Assembly (NCBI GenBank): GCA_038373865.1
Contig: JAXGGA010004754.1
Coordinates: forward strand, 1 to 64,000
Source of the DNA: Uloborus plumipes
Taxonomy: Eukaryota; Arthropoda; Arachnida; Araneae; Uloboridae
Reading direction: 5' to 3'
DNA: 64,000 nucleotides
The notes beneath the pieces are model-generated. The model was not told where the DNA came from. It did not search any database and saw only the letters and a list, made by a program, of their open reading frames with translations. Positions 14,337-26,274 of this stretch are shown here, one piece after another. The stretch's first letter is position 1. The number at the start of each line of letters is the position of its first letter. The position numbers and the translations under genes are program-made.

Positions 14337-14690
14337 GTGATACTGACCACTTTTCATTCGTACTCTGGACATGGCAATGGTAAATGCGTGGATAATTCAA
14401 ACGCTGTCAACAAATGTGATGCCCTAAACTTGAAGGAGTTCCGCAGAGCAATAACAATGGTTTATCTAAAAAATACTACGAACAGTACAAAAGGTAGACC
14501 CAGGATATCTTCTATGCCATCTAATGCAGAAGAAAACGTGTGCAAAGATGGTGTTGGCCATTTTCTACTGAAAAGGCAGAAATAGCGCAGCTGTCAAAGA
14601 GATGATTGTAAAGGGAAAGCTAAAACGTACTGTGCGAAAGGTGATAAAACACTTTGTCAGGTTTGTTTTGGGCCTTTTCACCAAGTTTAG
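14337..14690 (+). pseudogene. PiggyBac transposase C-terminal fragment, broken
   Basis: The translated remnant ends like a piggyBac transposase. There is an MAMVNAWII segment (in a second frame around 14370-14400), then LNLKEFRRAI, a linker with KGRPRIS, and a Cys-rich C-terminal domain with CQ...C...YC...LCQVCFGPFH before a TAG at about 14688. That domain corresponds to the cysteine-rich DNA-binding finger of piggyBac proteins. A frameshift separates the first two parts and a TAG at 14583 breaks the zinc domain, so this is a fossil. The catalytic Asp region is absent. No TTAA termini were found, so the element boundaries are unknown. Confidence 0.6.
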
Positions 14691-17600
14691 TATTTTTCTC
14701 AAATCGAAATTGAACTTTTATGGAAATAAAAAATTATTATTCAGATATTCTAAAATTGTGTAGTTGGAAATTGCTGTTCACTAATGAAAATGACACTAAG
14801 ACTTTTAACCGAAAATTTTATCCCCTTTATCCCAGTGTCCTATTTAGAGGACGGGTCAGATTTCCTATATACAAAATATATTTTTTTTTTTTTAATTTTG
14901 TTAAAATTAGAAAAAAATCAGTGTAATATTCCTCAGAAAATATGATTATTTTCAAATTTGAACGAAATAAATAAACTGAGGTAAAACGGGTTAACGCAGC
15001 TATTTTTAATATTTAATTTGTTGAAATGTTTGATGAACTTCCAATATGAGGAAATTAACTTTTTTACTCTAAAATGCTTATCATGTTATGTTTTTTCACT
15101 TATATTTTGTTTCACGGAAAATTTGAGGCAGCTAATGTAGCCATACCACAGTCTTCTTCTTGACTCACTGATGGTTCACATTTCACGACTGTAATGATAA
15201 AAAGTTAATTAATTCCTTAAAAAAATGTTTAATCAATGCAACATTATTTTATGCAATGCGGAACATCTGGAGTCCGAAATCAATAAGTTCCGGAAAGCTT
15301 TTTGGATTCTAGGTGCGCATTTTGATTGAGTCATTTGCTTCCGAGTCTTTAAAGGCTACATAAGATGTATTTCAAAACTTTTGTAACGAGTCACTTATTT
15401 TGGAAATAAAAATTTTTGAACTAAATGTTAGAAAAATAAATAAATTCATGTTACGTACTTGATGTTTTTAAATCCTTTTATACTTGAAACATTAACTATA
15501 AATGGTTGAGTTTTTCTATTTAAACTGTTTTGTTTTTGAGCTTTACCAAGTGATTTGAGTTTATTATTATTCATTAGGATGACTTATTACATAAATAAAA
15601 GTATCACACGTAAACAATAACCATTTTTTCAGCAATATTTTTAACTTGATTTTCTTTTAGTTAAATATAGGAGGAAATATAAGTATGACTCATCAATTGC
15701 AATCAATCAAACCTTCTATTATCAAGTGATAAATGACATTGTGGTGACAAAACTTATTCGGTAATGTTAATGTTCGTTTTGATTTTGAAAACGATTTTTA
15801 TGGAAACAAACTTATTCCATTATTCCAATTCGCTTCCGTTCAACTAAGATTAGAATAGAGCTATTACATCTAATACTATTTGAGTCTTTTGGCGATATTT
15901 TGCGAAAAATCCACTAAAAAATGTGATAATGGTTGATATTTGGAAGATGAATGATTGATTTTATTTATATATTTATTTTCTTAATTAAATTATCTATGAC
16001 CCATTAATGCCTGGCATTTTTTTTCCCAAAGATATTTTGTATACTTGTTACAAACAGTGTTTAATGGACAGGAAAAATAATAAAAAAACATTATGTAAAA
16101 AAATAATTGTTTTATTATTAAAGAAAAGTCGTCCCTTAAAAGTTACGATTGATATTTCTTTATATTTTCGTTTTGGTATATGAAAAGCTAGGGATGTTAT
16201 TATTTAAAGTGTTTCCTCGGTCACTCTAAAATTCTGTTGCATTGAATTTCTGTTCTTTAAACATGGTCCATTCTTTTTTTATGCAAATTTAAATGATATA
16301 CTCTAATGAAAATATCACTTTTATTTGCGTTTTAAATAACTAATCTTTACGTATGCTGTATATTTATTTGTGAAGCAAAATGTCTAAAATGCTATTTAGT
16401 TAAGAATCATTGCTTCTAAAGCTTGTACATAAATAGACGCAACCGTTCTTTTGTTTTAAAAAAATGCATCGATTATCTAATATACGTAAAAGGAAGTAGT
16501 GTGGAGTTCACAAAAAACATTAGAAAGTGACTGTCTGTCTTTGGAGTTTTCTTTGATGAAAAAAAAAAAAAAAACTGCTTCGGTTTCTGTAAACTATAAT
16601 CAAATATAATACTTTTTCCTAAAATTTCACTTCTTAAATGCATGTCAAATTGAAGCTTTAATAAACACATTTTTCACAATGTACAAAGCAAAAAAGGCTG
16701 TACTTAGCAATATACCTTTTACGTAACAATTGATAAAATTGCTGTACATTCATTTGCTTTTTGCAGATGTAATGATGTGCAATTTAATAAGTTAGTTCAA
16801 AATGTAAACTGTAACACATTTGCTAAAAATGTCGAATGTAGGAGCTAAAATGAAAAGTGTAAACATAACTAAGCATAAAAACATAAAAAAATAGGTTTTA
16901 ATTTTTTATTAAATATTCTTAGAGTAATCGATATTTTTACCAAACAATTTCATTAGTACAGTTACATCATGTAACAAATTGCTAGAATATGAAATGTTCT
17001 TCTATCACAATAAAGATATCGATAAAAAATGTAAAAATAAAAGAAAGTCTGAATGTGATCTGTTGGGTCCTTTTAGAAAAGTTCTGGAAACCGTTTTCAG
17101 ATTTTTCTCGTTCTAAAAAATCATTTGGGTATCTGCCAGCAGGAGAAACCTCCAGAGAGAAATACTAACTGATTGCAGGTCATAGAGTAAAGTTACTAAA
17201 GGTGAAAATCTGTCATTTTCTAAAATCGTCGGTTTTGCAAAAACGTTATGAATGACAGGATATTACGTTTTAATAACAATATAAATTCCTTCTTCAAGCA
17301 AATTTTTCAGAGGCAACTAACTCCAGTGTGAATTGCAACCTATTAATGAGTTCAAAAACCATTGTATTGTACAAAAAATTTACAGTTTTGTTTAATAATT
17401 CCAAGTCTGCTATTTTAAAATTGATGTATACCTCTTCTTCGAATTTAATGCACCTTGAAACAAATATGAATGAACAGAAAATGATTTTTCCCCTCAAAAA
17501 ATGTGATAGGAGTAGGTTTTGAAAATATCACATTACAGTAAATTTCAAGCACAATATATATATATATTTTTTTTTGAAAATTCAAGCACGAAGTGAAAGA

Positions 17601-18537
17601 TGATCAGCGACTTTCTAAACTACTAAGAAATTATAGACAAGTTTCTTATTATAATTTATTTATTTTCTAATGAATAAGTAAAAAGTGCTCGTTATTGCTA
17701 TATTTGGTGCCTTGAAAATGATACGGATAACACCTGCAGGCCGCGTTTTTCAGCAACTGCGTAAGACTCTTTTTAAGAACTAGTTTTGTCTACCCGCGTT
17801 TTTGCACACTAACGTATACTTTTCCCCCCATTTGTTTCGCATACTTTACTATCTGGCTTTGTACGCATATATGTATCAGCAGTGCGTTTGTGACAGTGTG
17901 TCACTATGTGATTTTCGCTTCCTATCGCGTGTCGATCCTGCTTGTATGTAACGAAACATTCAGTCTGAGTCATCCTATATAAATGTATGCAGTAATTATA
18001 TTCAAATATAACTTTCAAGTGAAATATCAATAGGAAAAAAATCACTATGTTATTGAAAGTCAATCCCACTTTCAGTTCGAAAATAAATACAGACTTTTCC
18101 CATTCTAAATTTTTGGAATGAGTTTTCAGAGGTATCAATATTTTTAGAAAATTAAAGTGTTATTCTATATTGAATCCTTCGCAGTTTTTTTCATATATAA
18201 TACCGGTTTTTAATTTTACTTGGTTACGAGCAACAAAATAAAACACTTGGTATGCTTAACTGTAAATGGTTTTAAGAAATAAATATATATGGTGATTTAA
18301 ATCTTATTATGATTTAATTTTACAGGTCAAATGTTGTTTTATTTATTTGCTTAGAAAATATTTAGTTCAATAAAACGTTTGTATGATAGGTATGATTCCT
18401 GACGAATATTTTTTTAAACGAAATTAACAGGTTTTGATTTTTTCGGAAACAGTCATAATTTGCTAGATACAGAATTTGTGCTGAAATAAATTTAAAAAAT
18501 CCTCTTCACTTCCTGCTCAAATATTTTCAAGGAAATC

Positions 18538-18540
<3 letters not shown>
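14691..18540. other. AT-rich DNA, nothing recognised
   Basis: No coding family, terminal repeat or RNA gene can be supported across this stretch. Short open frames, such as those at 17294-17522 on both strands and 17809-18138 on the minus strand, lack recognisable motifs. Confidence 0.45.

Positions 18541-18621
<81 letters not shown>
18541..18621. repeat. (TA)n microsatellite, about 40 units
   Basis: A perfect TA run of about 81 bp. Alternating Ile/Tyr frames across it are artefacts. Confidence 0.97.
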
Positions 18622-18624
<3 letters not shown>

Positions 18625-19549
18625 TTGACAACACTCGTTTTTAGATGGCTTTCAGAGTATAACATGATTTCGAATTCATTAAAATGTGCAAACAATCCCA
18701 AGAACTGTAGTGCTGCTAGATTTTATAAAGGAAAAACACATCAAAAGAGCCTTTGAGTTCCTTATGTTTGCTTCTCTAAACTAGTTTCTATTAGTACTCG
18801 AAAAAGATACTCTAAAAGTTTTCAAAACCTTCAATACTTCTCAAGAGCTGTTTTGAACGTTGATTTCAGCATTCTGAATGGAAGATCTAAAACACATGTA
18901 ATCTTTTTTTTTCTATTTTAGAAGTTTTTATTTAAGATTTACTGAAGCATTTTTTTTTTAAATTAAAGTATTATTTAGTGCAATTGGTTACCATTATTAC
19001 ACAAGTTCTGCATTTGATACTAAAAATGTTTGTATAGGTTTTTAAAAAATCCATTATTATTATTGTGAAATGTATTGTTATCCTGTTTCGCTTATTGTGT
19101 AATATTTTCCACCGGTTATTAAAAATACTAAAAAAATATGAAAAAAAAGTACATTTTTGAAAATTAATTACTAGCTAGTTATATTTAAATAATAAGAAAG
19201 ATAATAATTAGAACAGTACATTTTTTTCTCGCCAAGTCGTACTTTGACTTTCATGGCTTCATTCTACCGCGTTTTTTTCCTAAACTCATTCATAAACTTT
19301 CGTAATGGGTTCGAGTTTCTCAAAACAGTAACAAAATAATGATTTTAAATAAGGTGAGTTTTTCTTGAAGAGCTATAATAGCGTCAGTTGAGGAAGGGGA
19401 GCAGTTATATCAAAGCTAAAGGGGGAAAAATAGTGTATGGGGGGGGGGGGTTGCACAGTATCGGTGCTTGGCAGTGATTGTGTGGTTTTCAAGGCACAAT
19501 CCTAACAATGATAAAATATGATTCTTATAATAACGTCAAAAATAATTTA
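18622..19549. other. AT-rich DNA, nothing recognised
   Basis: I see no gene or element boundary. A G10 run lies at 19441-19450. Confidence 0.45.
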
Positions 19550-20787
19550 TCTTCTTAATATATAAAAATTACGTGTCCCTGTGTTTGTGGCCAATGGACT
19601 CCTCAGCTACTGAACCGATTTTAAACAAATTTTGCACGCAGTTTCAGTTTGGTCGAACTTAAATGATAGGATAGTTTTTATCTCACTTTAGAACCGCAAT
19701 ATATTTTTTATTGCAAATTATCTATTTAGCTACCATCTTTTCTGTATTCTTGGCTTCTATAAGATAAAATCTGCTGCTGGGCTGTTAGTTGCTTCGAAAG
19801 CAAAAAGCAATAGTGGTAACGATCAAGGATGCCGAATCAATTTCTGGCATATTCGTACCGATTATCTTACTTTAAATTGTGCATGTAAGTATTATTAAAT
19901 CAATATTCGGAAAAGTATTATTTGCTTACTTCTTCTTTACTTAATTCAATTTATTAAAGAAGTTTAGATACTTAACATATGCTATTTTGTATGTTTTAAA
20001 AATATTTTTCACTCATGTTTAGGCAAATATTTTTTTAGGAAAATTATTTTAGTGAAAAATATCAGACCTTTTTTGAGCTTTGAGTTATAAAATATTCATA
20101 TTGTTTAGTCTTTTTTATGTCATGTGTATTTAGACAAAGAAAGGCTCACTGCATTATGTGATCTTTTACCTATGTAATATTTAAATTTTTAGTGATTTAG
20201 TTCAGAATTGTATTTGCTAAGCGTATCCATCTGCAGCAGTAAATTTGCAAATTATCGTTCAACAATACATTTGGTATTTACTATTCAAAAAACAAATTCT
20301 TAGGAGGGAAAATGTACTGTTTAATGGTGCGAAGATTAAAATTATTTCTATACACACAATTTTTACCGTCACATTGCTTTGTAACATAAATATGCACCTC
20401 ATAGTTTGCGATTCAAAATTCTACTGTTTCGTAAATATTGTACCTTTTCGGGTTTTTAAGTTATACAGTATTCATTTTTTTTGTGATTTTGTATTTCAAT
20501 TGTATTGTAACAAGAAAAGGTTTTACTGTAATTTGTGAACTTTTACCTGTGTAATATTAAAATTGAGAGTGATTTCGCTCAGAATTGAATTTTCTAAACG
20601 TACCTCTTATTACTCTTATAGCTTATTTTTTATTTATATTATTTGTTTTTCCTTAGTAAATACAAATGTATTCTTGGACGATAATTTGCACATTTATAAC
20701 CGTAGGTAGTACGGTAGTTCGCTTAGTAGATAAAATTTTTAACTAAATCATACCTTAGCCACAGTAGCGCATGGCCAGGTCAGCTAG
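19550..20787 (+). mobile_element. Nonautonomous Helitron
   Basis: The left end reads A|TCTTCTTAATATATAAAA, followed by a segment (CTACTGAACCGATTTTAAAC) common near the 5' end of arthropod Helitrons. The right end reads GGCCAGGTCAGCTAG|T, the CTAG 3' terminus inserted between A and T, with a weak GCCA/TGGC hairpin just before it. There is no Rep/helicase coding. An internal segment of about 160 bp is duplicated with period 377 (around 20070-20232 and 20440-20605, diverged). The frame at 20245-20538 has no motif and I do not treat it as a gene. Confidence 0.7.
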
Positions 20788-20963
20788 TGTACTATATAAC
20801 ACGCGTATCGAGTGCAACGGTTACTAAAAATTATTTTTTATGTCACATATGCCCCTTATTTTTTTAAAAAACGCTTTTAAAAGGCTGCAAATAAGTTTTA
20901 TACGCTTCAACTAAGAAAACCTTCGTTTATAAATAACGAATCATATTTCATGGAAAGTGACTT

Positions 20964-21015
20964 ATCGCAAATGAGGCTGGAACGGATTAACCGCGATAAA
21001 CGATGGTTGACTGTA
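20964..21015. repeat. Terminal fragment of a DNA transposon
   Basis: The stretch ending CGATGGTTGACTGTA, preceded by GGATTAACCGCGATAAA, looks like the right terminal repeat of a TA-inserting MITE (inward: TACAGTCAACCATCG). No matching left end is visible, so only one terminus is claimed. Confidence 0.35.
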
Positions 21016-21200
21016 AGGAAAGCAAAGCATTATGCATTGTTCAAAAATAATCCCTTTTTTTGTGAACAAAAAAAAACATTAAAATGTTTTGGAACGTCAT
21101 CGGTCAAACCAATTTAGATATTTTGCAATTTAAACGTTTTTACAGAAATTGTTTTAAGATAGGTTTAGCGCAACACGTGTTAATGTAAACAAGTTTATAA

Positions 21201-21460
21201 TTGAATCGTTTATTTCGAAAAGGTAACATCTCTATTTTGATCTCCTCTGTCTCTTTAGAAAATTAAACAGCGCACGATTTTATTTTTGAATGTCATAATC
21301 AATGAAAAAATGTCTTTAGTTAAGTACACAATTACTGCAATTATTTACCAAATAACCATTGATTATGACATTCAAAAATATAACCGTGCGCTGTTTAATT
21401 TTCTAAAGAGACACAGAAGATCAAAATAGAGATGTTACCTTTTCGAAATAAACGATTCAA
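21201..21460. repeat. Short palindromic element (about 107-bp arms)
   Basis: The two arms, starting TTGAATCGTTTATTTCG and ending CGAAATAAACGATTCAA, are near-perfect inverted copies around a spacer of about 45-55 bp. The structure is that of a foldback MITE. I find no clean target duplication and cannot name the family. Confidence 0.75.
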
Positions 21461-21773
21461 TTTTATTTCCAGTGAATATATCAGGTAAAACACAATTATA
21501 AAATCGATAAATCAGGTAAAATTTATTTTTTAACTACATAGTGACTCCACATGTTGAGCAGCAGTTGCAAAAATCTTGTCATATCATGTAGGAATATCTT
21601 CAAATTGCAAAAGAATAGGTAACAAGAAACAATTATAAAGTAGATTATTTAGTGTACGCAAAGATAATATAAACTATTTTCAATAAAAATCCATAGAAGT
21701 AAAATGCCTTTGAATGAAAACAAAAATAGATTAAATGAAGAGAAAAAAGTACTCATGTTCAGTTTATTATATA

Positions 21774-22545
21774 TACACTGCTCGACATTGAAAATGCAAC
21801 ACCAAGAAAGAGTGGTCAGAAATTCATGCAAATTTTACCGTAGACGCACGTCACTGAGTTATGCAAATGATATGAAATGCGCAGCTCTCCGACGCACGTG
21901 AAGTAAGATATAAGAGAATGAAGTTGAAAAGTGGGCTATGTTCATGTTGGTTTTTCTGCCAGACTAATTATCGGAGAAATTTGGTTTTTGTCTCGAAGGA
22001 TACGTGTGATAGGAGGAAATGCCACGCCGTCCTCAACGAAGACTCTTCCAGCATATAGACGACTTTACAAGGGATAAAGTGATCGGACTGAGAAGGGAGG
22101 TTGGTCCATACGTCAAATTGCAGCTGATACCCACATGGATGCAAGCACTGTGCATCGGCTGTGTCGGAGATGGTTGGAAAGAGGAAATGTAGCCACACTG
22201 AGGGGTGCAGGTGCAGCTAGAGTGACGTCAGACCGCTTGGATCGACGGATTCACCGACAAGCTGTGGCGGACCCGCAAGTCACTTGTACGTCGATTCTGC
22301 GGCACGTGCAAGGTACCCTGGATGTTCCTGTGTCGACCAGAACCATTTCCCGTCGACTGGTTGCACGTGGCTTGCAATCACGGCGCCCGCTAAGAAGACT
22401 GCCATTGACCTCACAGCACAGACTCCAACGTTTGGAATGGCGCCGGACCAGAGCGACGTGGATGGCAGAATGGCAAACCGTAGTGTTCTCGGATGAATCC
22501 CGCTTCTGTTTGTCCAGCGATAGTCATCGCATACGTGTGTGGCGT
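21774..22545 (+). mobile_element. Tc1-like element, copy 1: 5' half only
   Basis: This copy starts with the same terminal repeat as the full element downstream (TACACTGCTCGACATTG). It is identical to bases 23183-23955 except for one substitution in the terminal repeat and one deleted G. It stops abruptly after GTGTGGCGT at 22545, and unrelated sequence follows. It has no right terminus. The near-identity argues for a recent origin by duplication or abortive gap repair, or for an assembly effect. Confidence 0.9.
22019..22545 (+). pseudogene. Tc1-like transposase fragment, frameshifted and truncated
   Basis: This is the 5' half of the same transposase gene as at 23428. The ATG is at 22019. A one-base loss in the G run at about 22095 shifts the frame after roughly 25 codons. 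The continuing frame from 22135 covers the rest of the HTH region, the linker and the first catalytic Asp (VVFSDESRF), and then runs into foreign sequence after the VWR motif. The second Asp and Glu are missing, so no active protein can be made. A DNA-binding fragment could in principle bind the terminal repeats, but nothing shows that it is expressed. Confidence 0.85.
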
Positions 22546-23182
22546 AAAAGTTTAGAAAAAGTAAAAATTAATACTAAAATCTTTGGTAACGGACTTGACA
22601 AAGAATAAAAATACGCACCTGGAAAAAATTTTGTGCGAAACGCCACAGCAATACTTCTCGACTTAGGGAAACAAAATGGTACAAAATAGTTACGTCACTA
22701 ATTTGTTAAGTTAACTGAATACGTGTTACCATCTTTTGACTTCAATAAATACCTTTTTTAGCTAAAATAATCTTAGGGTAACGGACTTGACAAGAACTTC
22801 CGGACAAAATATATTCATACATTTCTTATTGAAATAAAATTACTATTGTCAATATTTATCATGAATACCATATACTAATAGTCAATATATAAAAATAATA
22901 TGTCGCATTTACTTTTTTTGACCATTAAGTATAGGAAAAAAATAGTTGAACTTGCGAAAATTGGAAATGGACAAGCGTTTTTGCCTTGATTCTCATTTTT
23001 AAAGACTTATATAAAAATAAATAAATAAATTTCAATAATTTGTTGAGTGATAGAATTTTTTGGGGGGGTATTTCTTGCAGAAAATAATTATTCGCATTGA
23101 ATTTAAAATATAAGTTATGCTTCAAAATCGTCTTTTTAACCTCCGGACAGCAAATGTAAGCAAATTTTGAAAATGACCCATA
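22546..23182. other. Spacer between the two Tc1 copies
   Basis: This is 637 bp of AT-rich sequence with a repeated word, GGTAACGGACTTGACAA, at 22584 and 22777, and CCGGACA motifs at about 22799 and 23143. These may be remains of another element. No gene is supported. The last TA (23181-23182) is the target site of Tc1 copy 2. Confidence 0.5.
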
Positions 23183-23244
23183 TACACTGCTCGACATTGA
23201 AAATGCAACACCAAGAAGGAGTGGTCAGAAATTCATGCAAATTT
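23183..23244 (+). repeat. Left terminal inverted repeat of Tc1 copy 2
   Basis: Begins TACACTGCTCGACATTG. It pairs with the right terminus without mismatch for 51 bp, then with 2 mismatches to position 62. It is the expected transposase binding and cleavage site. Confidence 0.95.
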
Positions 23245-23427
23245 TACCGTAGACGCACGTCACTGAGTTATGCAAATGATATGAAATGCGCAGCTCTCCG
23301 ACGCACGTGAAGTAAGATATAAGAGAATGAAGTTGAAAAGTGGGCTATGTTCATGTTGGTTTTTCTGCCAGACTAATTATCGGAGAAATTTGGTTTTTGT
23401 CTCGAAGGATACGTGTGATAGGAGGAA

Positions 23428-24459
23428 ATGCCACGCCGTCCTCAACGAAGACTCTTCCAGCATATAGACGACTTTACAAGGGATAAAGTGATCGGACTGA
23501 GAAGGGGAGGTTGGTCCATACGTCAAATTGCAGCTGATACCCACATGGATGCAAGCACTGTGCATCGGCTGTGTCGGAGATGGTTGGAAAGAGGAAATGT
23601 AGCCACACTGAGGGGTGCAGGTGCAGCTAGAGTGACGTCAGACCGCTTGGATCGACGGATTCACCGACAAGCTGTGGCGGACCCGCAAGTCACTTGTACG
23701 TCGATTCTGCGGCACGTGCAAGGTACCCTGGATGTTCCTGTGTCGACCAGAACCATTTCCCGTCGACTGGTTGCACGTGGCTTGCAATCACGGCGCCCGC
23801 TAAGAAGACTGCCATTGACCTCACAGCACAGACTCCAACGTTTGGAATGGCGCCGGACCAGAGCGACGTGGATGGCAGAATGGCAAACCGTAGTGTTCTC
23901 GGATGAATCCCGCTTCTGTTTGTCCAGCGATAGTCATCGCATACGTGTGTGGCGTCGACGTGGAGAAAGATCGAATCCGGCAGTAACCGTGGAACGCCCC
24001 ACAGAGCGACAACGTGGCATAATGGTTTGGGGCGCTATTGCATACAATTCCGTATCACCTCTAGTTCGTATTCGGGGCACTATGACGGCCCAACGATATG
24101 TAGATAATGTACTGCGGCCGGTGGTAATCCCCTACCTTCAGGGTCTGCCAAATGCAATTTTTTAACAGGATAACGCCCGGCCTCACAGTGCTCGAATCAG
24201 CCAACATGCTCTACGAGGTGTACAGATGCTTTCCTGGCCACCATACTCTCCTGACTTGTCACCAATCGAACATGTGTGGGACGTGATTGGACGCCGTTTG
24301 CAGAACCTGCCACTGCCTCGTTCAGAGGACGAACTGTGGCAAATGGTAGAAAGGAAATGGAGTGCCATCCCTCAGGACACCATCCGCAGGCTTATTGACT
24401 CCATGCCTAGACGTGTTTCTTCGTGCATCGCTGTCCGCGGTGGTCCTACTTCTTACTGA
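23428..24459 (+). pseudogene. Tc1-like transposase, one nonsense codon (TAA at codon 246)
   Basis: A cut-and-paste transposase of the Tc1/mariner superfamily. The frame spans 343 codons, the usual length. The N-terminal half has two helix-turn-helix segments (GWSIRQIAADTHMDASTVHR and the TSILRHV/STRTISRRL region). The catalytic triad is D159 (VVFSDESRF), D248 (QDNARPH) and E281 (SPDLSPIEHVWD), with 32 residues between D248 and E281 by my count, whereas classic Tc1 has 34. The protein ends SMPRRVSSCI...GGPTSY. At 24163-24165 a TAA stands where the family has a Gln codon (CAA), just before the second Asp; the rest of the frame stays open. The ATG at 23428 is the first in the frame and fits family starts. 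The product would be truncated before the second Asp and inactive. Confidence 0.93.
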
Positions 24460-24544
24460 GCCGACGCCGTCCTCGCTCTAAATTTTGCTTATTTATTTTG
24501 AAATAAATATCACTTGTTGTTCCATGCTGTCTCTGTCTTCTTAC

Positions 24545-24606
24545 CAAATTTCATCAATTTCTGACCACTCCTTCTTGGTGTTGCATTTTCAATGTCGAGC
24601 AGTGTA
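24545..24606 (-). repeat. Right terminal inverted repeat of Tc1 copy 2
   Basis: Inverted counterpart of 23183-23244, ending CAATGTCGAGCAGTGTA before the TA target. Confidence 0.95.
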
Positions 24607-24608
24607 TA

Positions 24609-24951
24609 AAGACGGTAAAAAAGTTCATGAGATTACACACATCGATGCTGGTAACATGGTGGCCTTGTTGCTCATGGCTGCTGAGCTTTTGGCCGTATGT
24701 ATTATTATTTTTATTATTTCAACAAAAAGATAACATCAATTAAACATCATTTTTTTTAAACTTGCTAGCTATATGTGTGTAGTTTAATCGCCACATTTAA
24801 CGCGGAGCCACATCAATGGTATTTCTCAGAATTGCTGGTGCTCGATAAAAGCCAGAAACATCACATTCCTAGAACATTCTGAGATCGGTATACGTGGTAT
24901 GGTAACTGGTATGGATGGATCGGCAACTAAAGGATTTCACGATTTAAACAT
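24609..24951. other. Unassigned flank downstream of Tc1
   Basis: A short frame downstream of the Tc1 end (about 24609-24733) has a hydrophobic stretch (MVALLLMAAELLAVCIIIF) but is bounded by the transposon and resembles nothing I know. I do not claim a gene. Confidence 0.35.
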
Positions 24952-24954
24952 TAA

Positions 24955-25098
24955 GGGCCCTGCTCCACATCAGCAGAAAATGCGACCGAAACCGAAGGCA
25001 GAAACCGAAAATCCGGGTACTTTTAATAGAAATACCATTTAATCCATTTTACGTTTCTGCTTTATTTTTCTGCTTTACGTCAATGTGGAGCAGGGCTC
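24955..25098. mobile_element. PIF/Harbinger-like MITE
   Basis: A 144-bp element flanked by TAA (24952-24954 and 25099-25101). The ends are GGGCCCTGCTCCACAT and, inward from the right, GAGCCCTGCTCCACAT. A 3-bp T-W-A duplication with G-rich termini is typical of PIF/Harbinger MITEs. The inside repeats CAGAAA/TTTCTG words. No coding capacity. Confidence 0.65.
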
Positions 25099-25101
25099 TA
25101 A

Positions 25102-26274
25102 CACGGAGTAAGTTGCTATTTTTAAGCTGAAGTTTATTAACTATTGTGAACAAACTGGCGCTTTAAATAATACAAAATGACATAAGCTTGTTTTACGAAC
25201 GTTTGATTATAGATATTCATACTTTTTTTTCAGCTGTTTTTCATTTTAACTTGTCCAAAGACAGAGCACCAACATTGCTGAATTACCTACAATGTTGACT
25301 CAACAATGCTTGCTTGTTTGCTTCTTTTGGCATAATTATTTGTAGGTATCTGACGACATTTGACTAATTTAAGGCTTCTTAAAATCTCATCCTGCTATCT
25401 AAGGTCAATTTCAACTGTTATTCCAGAAGGATATTTTTTTTACTACATACCACAGAAATACAAATGTAAACCATGAAAAAAGAATTATCTGCTAAGAGAT
25501 GTATTTTTCCATCACATCCTATTAAAATGTTGTGAATGTATATCGTCCAAAATCGAGAATAATTTCATCATTCATTCGGTTTTTTTGAACGTAAACTTTC
25601 AAAACTTTATCCCCATTACTGACCATTATTTTTGTCACACAAATATCACATTCATAATGCAACATAATGGAGTAATCCAAATAATGATTTAGCCTAATAA
25701 ATATAAACTTTGATATTTTCAGCTTCAATTTGATCAATTCTTAAAATTAAGCATATTTTTATCAATATAATGCGTTCAAGTTTTGAACCTAATTTGCATT
25801 CGAGTACAATTTAAACTAAATCCCTTTCGAAATGTGTACGTATTTCAGAAACTACTACTAATAGCTTAAATAGGTAACCAAATGTCTAATATTATATTGA
25901 TCAAATGCATTTGAAATTTCAGAGTTGCTAATTTCGATATATGTTAAAAGCAATATTGGCATTTGATGATTCATTTCTGCATATTCATTATTAAACATCT
26001 CACCTATTATGTTCCCAAAGGATTAAACTTTCTTGAAATGTTTTAGAAACAGTATTACACTTTTGCATAGGAAAAAAATAATAATAAGAAGAAAATGATT
26101 TAAATACATTGCGCTGATGTGTTCTGTTTCTCTAAATCAAAAAACAAATTTGGAAAATGTTTTTGTTTTAAAATCTAAAGAAACTTTCATTCAGAAACAT
26201 TTTGTGCTATTTAATTGTAGTTAGGATTTTGAATTCAAAATTATCTAAGTAACATGCAGAATATACAATGCATG
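25102..26274. other. AT-rich DNA, nothing recognised
   Basis: I see no gene, RNA or element end that I can support. Short minus-strand frames (25522-25737) carry no motif. Confidence 0.45.

Larger units (their letters stand above)
23183..24606 (+). mobile_element. Full-length Tc1-like DNA transposon, copy 2
   Basis: The element is 1424 bp long and flanked by TA (23181-23182, 24607-24608). Its terminal inverted repeats start TACACTGCTCGACATTG and are identical for 51 bp, with similarity to about 62 bp. It contains one transposase gene of normal Tc1 length with a single nonsense codon. Near-identity to copy 1 and clean termini indicate recent activity. Both termini are present and could still be recognised by an active relative. 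Confidence 0.95.

Noticed and set aside
18492..18701. Ile-Tyr repeat frame
   Set aside because: Translation of the (TA)n microsatellite.
22019..22545. Possible expressed Tc1 repressor from the truncated copy
   Set aside because: A frameshift at about codon 25 removes the continuous DNA-binding domain from the ATG frame.
24609..24733. Short membrane-peptide gene next to Tc1
   Set aside because: The hydrophobic frame is short, has no start outside the transposon and no known relatives.
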